From DATNBU01 sp964476185 (GTDB taxonomy: Bacteria; Desulfobacterota; Binatia; UBA1149; CAITLU01): DNA of 27,771 nt. The notes under the pieces were generated by a model. It ran no database searches. It worked only from the letters and a program-made list of their open reading frames with translations, and was not told where the DNA came from. The position numbers were made by a program, and so were the translations under genes. The stretch spans positions 1-27,771 of the forward strand of contig CAYYZO010000056.1 of assembly GCA_964476185.1 (NCBI GenBank), written 5' to 3'. Positions 7,172 to 14,224 of the stretch are shown piece after piece. Numbering within the stretch: position 1 is the first letter of the stretch; each line of letters starts with the position of its first letter.

Positions 7172-8308
7172 ATGCCGACCATCCCGACCACGGCCCGATC
7201 CGCGCGCTCCCTTCCCCTGGCCATCCTGTTCGCCGCCGTGCTCTGGCTCCCGTCGTGCGGCACCGACGGCGGTGTCTCGGCGTTCCTGCCCCCGGGACCG
7301 CCGACGCAGGCGCCGCCGGGAGACAAGGTGCTCTACGTGGCGATGGCCGCCGGCGACCGCATCGACGCGTTCCGGCTCGGCACCGACGGCCTCCTGCCCG
7401 AGTATCCGTTCGACACGATCTTCGTCGACAACCCGCGCCGCCTGCTGGTCGTCGGCGACACGCTGTACGCCACGCTCTTCAACCGCGTCGTCTCGATGCG
7501 ACTCGGGGACGACGGCTCGCTTCCCACCTTTCCGACATCGACCACGGATCCCAACTCGGCTTTCGACGGCGTCGACATGGTCGCACGCGACGACATGCTC
7601 TACGTCGCGTCCTCGGGATTCGGGCTCGTGCAGTCGTACGCGATCGAGGACGACGGCGACCTGTCGTTCCTGCCGACCGGTTCCGGCGAAGGACAGTACT
7701 CCTCGGACTTCCTGTCGCTCGCGATGAACGGCGACTACCTCTACTCCGGGGCGCGCGACACGCAGATCATCGAGGTGTTCCTGCTCGAGCAGGACGGGCG
7801 CGTGCCCGCCGCTGCCGAGCCTGCCGAGCCGTACGACTCGATCTCGTTGCCCGACGACATCGAGATCCGCGACGACATCCTGTACGTGACGTCCGCGTCC
7901 GACCGCTGCATCCGCGCGTACCGGATCGACGCGGCGGGCTTCATCGGCAACGACTACGATTCGCGCACGAAGACCGAGGAATACTACTCGGACATCCTGC
8001 TGGCGGGCGACACCCTGTACGCGACGGCCTACAACGCCGGGCGCATCGACCTGTACGACGTCGATGCCAACGGGATGCTCCCGGAGGAGAAGCCGTTCGT
8101 GAAGACGCAGGGCGATCCGTCGTCGTACCCGTCGCAGATGGTCCTCGACGACGGGATCCTCTACGTCGCGCAGGCCGGCCACAACCGCGTCGACGCGTAC
8201 GTCCTGAACCAGAACGGCGAGCCGCCGGCCTACCCGTCCAGCAGCACGACGCCCGCGCCGGACGTCGAGTCGCTGCCGCTCGATCTCGTGCTCTATCAGT
8301 TGGACTGA
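7172..8308 (+). CDS. Lipoprotein with beta-propeller repeats
   Basis: The 378-residue product has a signal peptide ending in LPSC (C29), consistent with lipid anchoring, followed by a proline-rich linker to about residue 48. The rest is built of repeats of about 50 residues of the form LYVA....RIDAFRL..DG.LP (for example ILYVAQAGHNRVDAYVLNQ near the end). This is the pattern of lactonase/YVTN-type seven-bladed propellers. No lactonase active-site residues are recognised, so binding or scaffolding is as likely as catalysis. There is no Shine-Dalgarno; a promoter-like -10 lies 8 nt upstream of the ATG. Its 3' end overlaps the convergent gene at 8296 by 13 bp. Confidence 0.78.
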   Translation: MPTIPTTARSARSLPLAILFAAVLWLPSCGTDGGVSAFLPPGPPTQAPPGDKVLYVAMAAGDRIDAFRLGTDGLLPEYPFDTIFVDNPRRLLVVGDTLYATLFNRVVSMRLGDDGSLPTFPTSTTDPNSAFDGVDMVARDDMLYVASSGFGLVQSYAIEDDGDLSFLPTGSGEGQYSSDFLSLAMNGDYLYSGARDTQIIEVFLLEQDGRVPAAAEPAEPYDSISLPDDIEIRDDILYVTSASDRCIRAYRIDAAGFIGNDYDSRTKTEEYYSDILLAGDTLYATAYNAGRIDLYDVDANGMLPEEKPFVKTQGDPSSYPSQMVLDDGILYVAQAGHNRVDAYVLNQNGEPPAYPSSSTTPAPDVESLPLDLVLYQLD

Positions 8309-9024
8309 GCTGCGGTCGCCGGGGCCAGTTCCACGTCGCGCCACGCCGACAGGCTCTCGACGAGCCGGGGCGTCTTGAACGCGCCCGCGTTCGGCGCGGG
8401 GCTGTAGACCCGCACGAGTTCGAGCCGGCCGTCGCCGTCGTAGTGCAGCGTGTAGCCGTAACCGTCGAGAAGCCGCCCGAGGATGCGCTCGGCCGGCTCG
8501 CGATGCACGGAGATCGTGTACGTGCGATCGATCGGCAGGAGCGAAACGACCTCGGGGCCGCCGATCTCGCGCCAGAGCCGGAAGAGATAGTCGGTCGGAA
8601 GCGCCTCCGCGTGCAGCGACCACGGGCCTTCGTGATCGACGAAGTGCGCGCGCATGCCTTCCTCGCCGAGGGTCTGGATCCCGGGCGCCTCGTCGTCGCC
8701 GTTCGACGCCGACGGCGCGTCGTCGGGGAGGCCCGCGGCCGCTTCGTCGACGAGNNNNNNNNNNNNNNNNNNNNNNNNNNNNNNNNNNNNNNNNNNNNNN
8801 NNNNNNNNNNNNNNNNNNNNNNNNNNNNNNNNNNNNNNNNNNNNNNNNNNNNNNGGCGCCGGCGCGGAGGCCGGGGAATCCGCCGCAGCGCGCCCCTTCG
8901 TCGCGCCGGCCTTCGGCGCTTTTCGCGCGACGTGCCGCCCGCGCTCGGCGTGCGCCGCGAGCGGCATCGCGACGAGGATGGCCGCGACGACGAACCACGC
9001 GCGCTGTCGAATGGGCCGCTTCAT
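8296..9024 (-). CDS. Exported STN-like domain protein, interrupted by an assembly gap
   Basis: The ATG at 9022-9024 overlaps the upstream stop as ATGA and begins a signal peptide (MKRPIRQRAWFVVAAILVA, cleavage after AHA at residue 26). A basic, Ala/Pro-rich segment runs into 100 N (8755-8854). After the gap the same frame continues with about 150 residues. The stretch from WSLHAEAL to LDGYGYTLHYDGDGRLELVRV has the two-half pattern of the secretin/TonB short N-terminal (STN) domain, a periplasmic interaction fold; this is a tentative match. Both sides share a frame if the true gap is 1 mod 3 in length. It is third in a leftward operon and translationally coupled to the 145-residue protein. Function unknown. 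Confidence 0.6.
   Translation of the reverse strand: MKRPIRQRAWFVVAAILVAMPLAAHAERGRHVARKAPKAGATKGRAAADSPASAPAXXXXXXXXXXXXXXXXXXXXXXXXXXXXXXXXXXLVDEAAAGLPDDAPSASNGDDEAPGIQTLGEEGMRAHFVDHEGPWSLHAEALPTDYLFRLWREIGGPEVVSLLPIDRTYTISVHREPAERILGRLLDGYGYTLHYDGDGRLELVRVYSPAPNAGAFKTPRLVESLSAWRDVELAPATAAQSN
8755..8854. other. Assembly gap, 100 N
   Basis: A run of exactly 100 N, a common placeholder for a gap of unknown size. It falls in the Ala/Pro-rich linker of the exported protein encoded at 8296-9024. Confidence 0.95.
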
Positions 9025-9458
9025 CCTTCCGAGATCTCCGCGAGCCGGCTCGGTCGCAACGCCATCGCCTGGAAGATCGTGTCGTTGGCGAGGAACGCGT
9101 CGAGCGCCGCCCGCGCCTCGCCTTCGTCGGCAAGTCCCGCCTCGATCAGCGCGCAGACCAGCGCCCGGCCTTCGTGCAGGCGGTCGGCCAGCGGAGCATG
9201 GGAAAGCCCGGCGTAGGCTCGCACCCGCTCGCCGAGTTCGCCGGGGACGGCGCTCGAAAGCCCCGCGAGCAGGTCCGCGAGCGCGTTCGCCTCGTTCTGC
9301 CGCAGCATGCCTCCCCACTCGAGCTGGCCCTGCAGGCCGCCGAGCACTTCGAGCACGGCGTAGAGCTGCCCGCGCGCGAAGCCGCCGCCGAGCTCCGGCA
9401 GGACCGCGTTCTCGAGCGTTTCGGCGATTCCGGCAAGGAGGCGGTCGGGTTCGATCAT
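9021..9458 (-). CDS. 145-aa partner of the phosphotransferase (LvaB/DUF6285-like, tentative)
   Basis: The ATG at 9456-9458 starts MIEPDRLLAGIAETLENAVLPELGG and gives 145 residues, mostly alpha-helical and without signal or membrane segments. The opening helix followed by ...NAVLPELGG...ARGQLYAVLEVL recalls the small DUF6285-type proteins that sit next to ACAD11/LvaA-type kinases; in the levulinic acid pathway of Pseudomonas putida the small LvaB protein works with the kinase LvaA. Similarity is by pattern and gene order only. It starts 35 bp after the phosphotransferase stop and overlaps the next gene as ATGA. No Shine-Dalgarno is evident, so translation may depend on coupling. Confidence 0.62.
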   Translation of the reverse strand: MIEPDRLLAGIAETLENAVLPELGGGFARGQLYAVLEVLGGLQGQLEWGGMLRQNEANALADLLAGLSSAVPGELGERVRAYAGLSHAPLADRLHEGRALVCALIEAGLADEGEARAALDAFLANDTIFQAMALRPSRLAEISEG

Positions 9459-9493
9459 CGTGACATCCGTGTTTCGCGCATCGGGCCGTCGCG

Positions 9494-10537
9494 TCAACCG
9501 TCGAGCCCCGGCACGAGGCCGAGGGATTCGCCGATGACGAGGTTCATGCCGGCCAGCTGGTGGCGGAAGATCGCCATGCGCATGTCGCCCGTCCGGCCGT
9601 CGGCGTACGCGCGGAGCCCGGTCAGCATGATCGCCGCCATCTTCACGCCGGAGAGGAGGTCGTAGAACGCGAGGCGCTCGTCGTCGACCTCGAAACCGCC
9701 GGCCTCCTCGTAGAACCGGCGGAAGTCCGCGCAAGGGACCAGCACCCCCGCCAGCGGCGTCTGGCCGCGCCAGAGCCGGCACATCGCCCACGCGAGGTCC
9801 TCGAGCGGATCGCCGAGGTGCACCATCTCCCAGTCGAGCACGGCGCGCACGCTCGCGCCCTCGCGAAGGAAGTTGCCGGTGCGGAAATCGCCGTGCACGA
9901 GCGCGACCGGCCCCTCGTCCGGCAACCGCTCGACGCGGCGCTCGAGCTCGCGCAGGGCCCGCGCGAGCATCGGCGACGGTCCCGAACGCGCGCGCCCGAC
10001 GAACCCGCGCCAGGTCTCCAGCTGGCGGCGCGCGGCATCGCGCGGGCCACCGGGTTGATCGAACGCCGCCACCGGCGACGAACGCCAGTCGAAGCGGTGA
10101 AGGGCGGCGAGGTTGCACGCGAGATCGCGGGCGAGCGCCTCGCGCTCGCCCGGATCGGCGATCGAGGGGCCGCCTCCGGGCGCCGGGACCGGCAGCGGCA
10201 CGTCGCCGGCGACGAACTCCATCACGTAGAACGGCGCACCGAGCACGGCGGGATCGGCTTCGAACCAGAGGACCCGCGGGACGGCGAGCACTCCGGCGAC
10301 CGCCCGCATCGCCGTCACCTGCGGAGCCAGGTCGTAAGGCTCGAGCAGGCCCGCGGCCGGCTGGCGGCGCAGCACGAGCCGCCGCGCGACGGCCTCGCCC
10401 GCTTCCTTCCACGACGCGGTGAACGAGACGGTTTCGAGCGAGAAGCCCTGGGTGTGGCGCTTCAGTTCCCCGAGGGCGGCGCCGGGGTCGCCGGTCGCGC
10501 GGACGAGGAAGCGCTGGAGGCTTTCGCCGAAATCCAA
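9494..10537 (-). CDS. Phosphotransferase of the APH/ACAD11-LvaA kinase family
   Basis: This 347-residue cytoplasmic kinase-like protein has the Brenner motif HGDFRTGN (H215, D217, N222) and the metal-binding motif LDWE (D235) followed by LGDPLEDLAWA, typical of the acyl-CoA-dehydrogenase-associated branch of aminoglycoside-phosphotransferase-like enzymes. Characterised relatives (ACAD10/11, LvaA) phosphorylate 4-hydroxyacyl-CoA so that the hydroxyl can be eliminated; drug resistance is not implied. The start is taken as TTG (10535-10537). It is the first possible start, has GGAG 6 nt upstream (10544-10547) and lies about 48 nt below a promoter. No acyl-CoA dehydrogenase gene is in view. It leads a three-gene unit with the 145-residue protein and the exported protein, and diverges from the receiver gene at 10780. 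Confidence 0.82.
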   Translation of the reverse strand: MDFGESLQRFLVRATGDPGAALGELKRHTQGFSLETVSFTASWKEAGEAVARRLVLRRQPAAGLLEPYDLAPQVTAMRAVAGVLAVPRVLWFEADPAVLGAPFYVMEFVAGDVPLPVPAPGGGPSIADPGEREALARDLACNLAALHRFDWRSSPVAAFDQPGGPRDAARRQLETWRGFVGRARSGPSPMLARALRELERRVERLPDEGPVALVHGDFRTGNFLREGASVRAVLDWEMVHLGDPLEDLAWAMCRLWRGQTPLAGVLVPCADFRRFYEEAGGFEVDDERLAFYDLLSGVKMAAIMLTGLRAYADGRTGDMRMAIFRHQLAGMNLVIGESLGLVPGLDG

Positions 10538-10591
10538 GTTGATCTCCGGGGGCGCCGAGCGTGCCTCGATGGCCCCGCGGCAGCGACGTGT

Positions 10592-10620
10592 TTTATGCCG
10601 CAGCCCCGACCGGCTCGCAA
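10592..10620 (-). promoter_or_regulatory. Candidate sigma-70-type promoter of the phosphotransferase operon
   Basis: On the minus strand, TTGCGA (10615-10620) and CATAAA (10592-10597) are separated by exactly 17 bp, each matching four of six consensus positions. The AT-rich -10 stands out locally. The predicted start near 10585 leaves a leader of about 48 nt and supports the TTG start. Confidence 0.5.
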
Positions 10621-10779
10621 TGTCGCGGCCGGCCTGCGGCGGCGATGCGGGCAGCGCGCGGTCCGGCCCGGCTGCGCCGCCGCGCAGCGATCGAAGCCTG
10701 CCCGACTGGGGAGAAATCCCGCGGCGCATCGAACACCTGCTGGCAGGCGTCCCGGGGTCCCGGCATATTGCACTGCAGG

Positions 10780-11238
10780 ATGAGTTCGAACCTGAGCGAT
10801 CTGGCCCCCGGCGCGCCCACGACGGCCCCCGAGGGACTGGCGAGGGTCGCCGCTTCCCGGCTGCGCCTCGAAGGTTCCGTCCTTCTCGTCGAAGACGACC
10901 CCGACATTCGCTCGATGACCGCATCGGCCCTTCGCGTCACGGGGCTTTCCGTCCGCGAAGCGGCGAGCGCCGGCGAAGCCGTCGCCTCCCTCGACCGCGA
11001 AGACTTCGACGCGGTGATCCTCGACTGGAACCTCGCCGGAGAAACGGGCGGCGTGCTCCTCGAGCAGATGCGCCTGCGCCAGCCCGACCTGCTTCGCCGC
11101 AGCATCGTCGTGACCGGGGACCTCATGAGCATCCCGGGTCGTCACGAGGCCGAGCGCTTCGGCTGCCCCGTGCTCGCCAAGCCGTTCCGGCCGCGCAAAC
11201 TCGTCGAGATCCTCGCCGGGATCCTCTCCCCGGCGTAA
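10780..11238 (+). CDS. Stand-alone response-regulator receiver protein
   Basis: The ATG at 10780 gives 152 residues with a 32-residue unstructured N-terminal extension and one receiver domain. The acidic pair D39/D40 (VEDDPDIR), phosphoacceptor D82 (VILDWNL), T112 (VVTGD) and K134 (AKPFR) are all present, so it should accept phosphate from a histidine kinase. There is no output domain, so it acts as a single-domain regulator (CheY- or phosphorelay-like) or through protein contacts. No kinase is encoded nearby. A -10-like CATATT (10764-10769) ends 10 nt before the ATG and there is no clear Shine-Dalgarno, so the transcript may be leaderless. The neighbour on the left is divergent and that on the right convergent, so it is monocistronic. 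Confidence 0.88.
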   Translation: MSSNLSDLAPGAPTTAPEGLARVAASRLRLEGSVLLVEDDPDIRSMTASALRVTGLSVREAASAGEAVASLDREDFDAVILDWNLAGETGGVLLEQMRLRQPDLLRRSIVVTGDLMSIPGRHEAERFGCPVLAKPFRPRKLVEILAGILSPA

Positions 11239-11309
11239 GCCGCCCGCCCGTCGCTGCCGGCCACCGCGCCGGGCGGCGCGAGTTCCCTCCCGCTCCCGCC
11301 AGGACGACA

Positions 11310-11345
11310 GCGCTGCGCGAGCGCGGGGCGACACCCGCGCAGCGC
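11310..11345. terminator. Hairpin between convergent genes
   Basis: A perfect 10 bp inverted repeat, GCGCTGCGCG (11310-11319) and CGCGCAGCGC (11336-11345), with a 16 nt loop. It lies between the receiver gene and the ComEA-like gene. There is no T-tract, so bidirectional termination is only probable. Confidence 0.4.
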
Positions 11346-11353
11346 CGCCGTCC

Positions 11354-11376
11354 GGCGCGCGCGTTCAGCGCGCGCC
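11354..11376 (-). terminator. Hairpin spanning the stop codon of the ComEA-like gene
   Basis: A 9 bp GC-only stem (11354-11362 with 11368-11376) and 5 nt loop GTTCA, with the stop codon 11365-11367 in the loop. Because alternating GC is common in this genome, a chance origin is possible. Confidence 0.3.
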
Positions 11377-11709
11377 GACCGAGACCTTGCTGCGCAGGTC
11401 CTCGACCGTGCGCGCGCCGATCCCGCGCACGCGCTCGAGGTCGTCGACCGACGAGAACGGCTTCTTCTCGCGCTCCGCGATGATCGCCGCGGCCTTGCTC
11501 GCCCCGATGCCCGGCAGGCTCGCGAGTTCCTCGGCGCTCGCCGAGTTCACGTCGACCTTGCCGGACGACTCGACGACCGGCGCGGCCGGAGCCGCCGACG
11601 GCGCGGCGGCGGCCTGGCCGGCCGCGGCAACGAGCGCCGAGGCGACGAGCATCGCCGCGAGCGCGCCCCGGAATCCCTTGCGTCCCTGCTTCGAATCCTG
11701 TGCCTTCAT
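11365..11709 (-). CDS. Exported helix-hairpin-helix (ComEA-like) protein
   Basis: The 114-residue product begins with a basic N-terminus and signal peptide (about 1-36, ending GQAAAA), then an Ala/Pro linker, then a ComEA-type tandem helix-hairpin-helix domain. VDVNSASAEELASLPGIG is the first hairpin and DLERVRGIGARTVEDL the second. Such domains bind double-stranded DNA non-specifically through the GIG loops. ComEA is the periplasmic or surface DNA receptor in natural transformation, but short exported HhH proteins occur in many bacteria without a proven role. The ATG at 11707-11709 has GGAGG (11718-11722) with an 8 nt spacer. No other competence genes are in the window. Confidence 0.8.
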   Translation of the reverse strand: MKAQDSKQGRKGFRGALAAMLVASALVAAAGQAAAAPSAAPAAPVVESSGKVDVNSASAEELASLPGIGASKAAAIIAEREKKPFSSVDDLERVRGIGARTVEDLRSKVSVGAR

Positions 11710-11895
11710 CGAACTGTCCTCCTGCGGTTGGTTGGCGAGCCGGGCCGCTGCCCGACTTCGCGCCGGACCATGGACCAGGCGGCGCCGGCGCCTCAACGAC
11801 ACGGATGTGATGTTCGCACGACGAGGCGACGAAGCCGGGCCGAACTGCGGCGTGGCGTGGCGGCGCCTCGCGCCGTGGGGTATGGGCGACAGCCC

Positions 11896-13350
11896 ATGAG
11901 CCGCCGGCGCTCCGCCATTCGCCCTGCAGTCGCGATGTTGTCCGTGCTCGTCGCGGCCTCGGCGCCCTGGAGCAGCGGGTGCTCTCGTTTCCCAGCGCCG
12001 CCGGCCTGTCCGGACTGCAACGTGGTCCTGATCTCGGTCGATACGCTGCGTGCCGACCACGTCGGCGCCTACGGCTACGACCGGCCCGTCACGCCGAACA
12101 TCGACGCGCTCGCACGCCGCGGCGTGCGCTTCGAGAACGCGATCTCGCAGTCGTCGTGGACGCGTCCCGCGCACATGTCGATCTTCACCGGCCTTCAGCC
12201 GCGCGAACACGGCTTCGTCGGCCTGCGCGACCTGCGCCCGCTCGAGCCCGGGGTCCCGACCATCGCATCGGTGCTGGCCGCACACGGCTGGACCACGGCG
12301 GCGTACACGGGCGGCATCAACATGGCGGCCTCCTTCGGTTTCGGGCGCGGCTTCGAGTTGTATCGCCACAACGGCCGTTCGTTTCGCGACAACTTCGAGG
12401 ACGTCCGCTTCTGGCTCGATCGCAACCAGCAACGGAAGTTCTTCCTCTTCTTTCACGGGTACGATGCGCACACCCCGTACCGTGGCGATGCGATCGACCG
12501 GCGCGCGCTGGGACTCGACGCGACGCCGCGTCACTCGATGAGGAAGGCCTGCCGCAAGCGACATCCTTCCGGGAAAATGCAGGCGTACGTCGACGAGTAC
12601 GACGCGGCCGTCCGCCGCGCCGACCGTTACGTCGGCAAGCTGCTCGCGGAGCTCGAGCAGCGCGGGCTTTCGCAGCGCACGATCGTCGTGCTGCTGTCGG
12701 ACCACGGCGAGGAGTTCCTCGAGCACGGCCGGTGCTTCCACATCTCGACGCTCTACCGCGAGGTGCTGCACGTGCCGCTCCTCGTCGTGGCGCCGGGCTA
12801 TGCGCCCAGGCGCGTGCCCGGCCTGGTGCCGGCGTCCGTTTCGATCGCCCCGACCCTGATGGACCTCGTCGGCATCGCCTCGCATCCGTTCCCGGGCCCC
12901 TCGCTCGCGGCGGCGGCGTGGGGCCTGAGGCCCCCTGTCGTCGACGTGTTCAGCGAGACCGAGAAGGCCAGGCCGAACGGCGGGGACGGGCCCGTGCGGG
13001 CGCTGACGAGGAAGGACCGCAAGCTCATCGCGTTCGCGGCGACGGGAGAGGCCGAGCTCTACGATCTCGCGACCGATCCCGGGGAGTCGCGGCCGGCCCG
13101 ACGAACCTCGGCCGCCCTCGCGATGAAAAACGACCTGGATCGCTTCTCGGAGACGCATCCCCCGCGGTTCCCCACGCGACGGCGAGTTCGGCAGGCGGCG
13201 CCGGGGCCGCCTGCGCCCGGCGGCGGCAACGCCCCCGAGGAACCGACCGGCGGTCGCGAATCCGGCCAAGGCGCGGACGACCAGCGACGGGAGGCCGAAG
13301 AGCTCCGCCGTCGGGAGCAGGCGCTGCGCTCCTTCGGCTACCTCGATTGA
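11896..13350 (+). CDS. Exported sulfatase-like alkaline phosphatase superfamily hydrolase
   Basis: This 484-residue protein has an N-terminal export signal with a cysteine at 29 (SSGC, an imperfect lipobox). The sulfatase fold is evident from ISVDTLRADHVGAYGY (metal ligand D49), an active-site segment WTRPAHMSIFTG, LSDHGEEFLEHGR and a C-terminal substrate region. The catalytic position that is Cys or Ser in formylglycine sulfatases (C/S-x-P-x-R) is T89 here (T-R-P-A-H), so it cannot be matured to formylglycine. A phosphatase, phosphodiesterase or phosphotransferase activity with a Thr nucleophile is more likely. Residues about 410-475 form a charged Pro/Gly/Arg-rich linker, and the end is ALRSFGYLD, as in the protein encoded at 1993. 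The ATG at 11896 is chosen because it opens the signal peptide. Confidence 0.83.
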   Translation: MSRRRSAIRPAVAMLSVLVAASAPWSSGCSRFPAPPACPDCNVVLISVDTLRADHVGAYGYDRPVTPNIDALARRGVRFENAISQSSWTRPAHMSIFTGLQPREHGFVGLRDLRPLEPGVPTIASVLAAHGWTTAAYTGGINMAASFGFGRGFELYRHNGRSFRDNFEDVRFWLDRNQQRKFFLFFHGYDAHTPYRGDAIDRRALGLDATPRHSMRKACRKRHPSGKMQAYVDEYDAAVRRADRYVGKLLAELEQRGLSQRTIVVLLSDHGEEFLEHGRCFHISTLYREVLHVPLLVVAPGYAPRRVPGLVPASVSIAPTLMDLVGIASHPFPGPSLAAAAWGLRPPVVDVFSETEKARPNGGDGPVRALTRKDRKLIAFAATGEAELYDLATDPGESRPARRTSAALAMKNDLDRFSETHPPRFPTRRRVRQAAPGPPAPGGGNAPEEPTGGRESGQGADDQRREAEELRRREQALRSFGYLD

Positions 13351-13387
13351 TGGACCTGTCCACTTTTCGCTTGGCCGTGCCTCGGTC

Positions 13388-13401
13388 CACCCTGTAGGGT
13401 G
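13388..13401 (+). promoter_or_regulatory. Inverted repeat overlapping -10/Shine-Dalgarno before the beta-helix gene
   Basis: CACCCT-GT-AGGGTG lies 7 nt before the ATG at 13409. TTGGCC (13371-13376) and TAGGGT (13395-13400), 18 bp apart, could be a promoter giving a nearly leaderless message; AGGG could alternatively serve as Shine-Dalgarno. Confidence 0.3.
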
Positions 13402-13408
13402 CGGCTTC

Positions 13409-14224
13409 ATGGTGATCCGTCGCGCCGTCCTCGCGGCACTGTTTTGCACCGTTGCACTCCCGCGCAGCGGCTCCGCGGGGATCTGCGGCGATGACGTCGG
13501 CGGGGCGCGAGTCGCTTGCCGCTGCGGCGACACGGTGAACGGAAGCGTCCGCTTCCAACCGACCGACCCGATCGTGACCACGCGCTGCCGCGTCGACGGC
13601 CTCGTCGTTCGCGCGGGCGCCGACGTGGAATCCATCACGATCGATCTTGCCGGACTCGAGATCCGCGGCAGCGACGCCGGTGTCGGCTTGCGCATCGTCT
13701 ACGGCGGCACCGACGGCGCCCGCATCGTCGGCGGCCGCAGCGGCATGCGCGGCGTCATCGCCGGGTTCGGCATGGGGCTGTGGGCAACGCGCGCCGATGC
13801 CGTCGCGAAGGTCGAGCACCTCGTGCTGCGCGCGAACAGGAACGAGGGCGCGCGCGTGACGATCGCCGGCACGGTGTTCGAGGACGTCGTCGCCGAACAG
13901 AACGGACGCGACGGCTTGCATGTCAACGGCACCGGCGGCCGGTTCGCCGACGTCGTCTCGAGCGGGAACGGCGAGAACGGCCTGAGGCTGTACAGCGACC
14001 AGGCTGCCGTGAACATCATCGCGTCGGGGAACGCGCGCACGGGCATCATCGTCGACGGCGACGACAACGACCTCGACGGGGCCGTCGCCACCGGCAACGG
14101 CCGCGACGGCATCGTCGTGCGGGGAGTCGGGGGAAACTGGGAAGTCGAGCGCAGCGAAGACAACGCGCGCGACGACCTGCGGGCCAACGGCCGGGCGCCC
14201 GGCCTGGCGGAGTCGAAACCATGA
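13409..14224 (+). CDS. Exported right-handed beta-helix protein
   Basis: The 271-residue protein has a signal peptide (about 1-23, ending SGSA) and then a cysteine pair region (VACRCGDTVNG). Repeating rungs of about 22 residues follow, rich in G, N, D and V (for example FEDVVAEQNGRDGLHVNGTG, VDGDDNDLDGAVATGNGRDG). This is the parallel beta-helix pattern of polysaccharide lyases and right-handed beta-helix surface proteins. No lyase active site is recognised, so a structural or binding role is equally likely. The stop overlaps the start of the next gene (ATGA at 14221-14224), so the two exported proteins are translationally coupled and probably made in equal amounts. Confidence 0.78.
   Translation: MVIRRAVLAALFCTVALPRSGSAGICGDDVGGARVACRCGDTVNGSVRFQPTDPIVTTRCRVDGLVVRAGADVESITIDLAGLEIRGSDAGVGLRIVYGGTDGARIVGGRSGMRGVIAGFGMGLWATRADAVAKVEHLVLRANRNEGARVTIAGTVFEDVVAEQNGRDGLHVNGTGGRFADVVSSGNGENGLRLYSDQAAVNIIASGNARTGIIVDGDDNDLDGAVATGNGRDGIVVRGVGGNWEVERSEDNARDDLRANGRAPGLAESKP

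Noticed and set aside
9494..10537. Aminoglycoside resistance kinase
   Set aside because: The APH-like motifs are of the ACAD11/LvaA branch (LDWE...LGDPLEDLAWA) and the gene is paired with a small LvaB-like protein, which favours metabolism over resistance.
10538..10779. An additional small gene between the phosphotransferase and receiver genes
   Set aside because: The open frames here are extensions of the flanking genes, lack ribosome sites and have no recognisable product; the region contains promoter-like elements instead.
11896..13350. A true arylsulfatase
   Set aside because: The fold matches, but the active site is T-R-P-A-H, without the Cys or Ser of C/S-x-P-x-R needed to make formylglycine.
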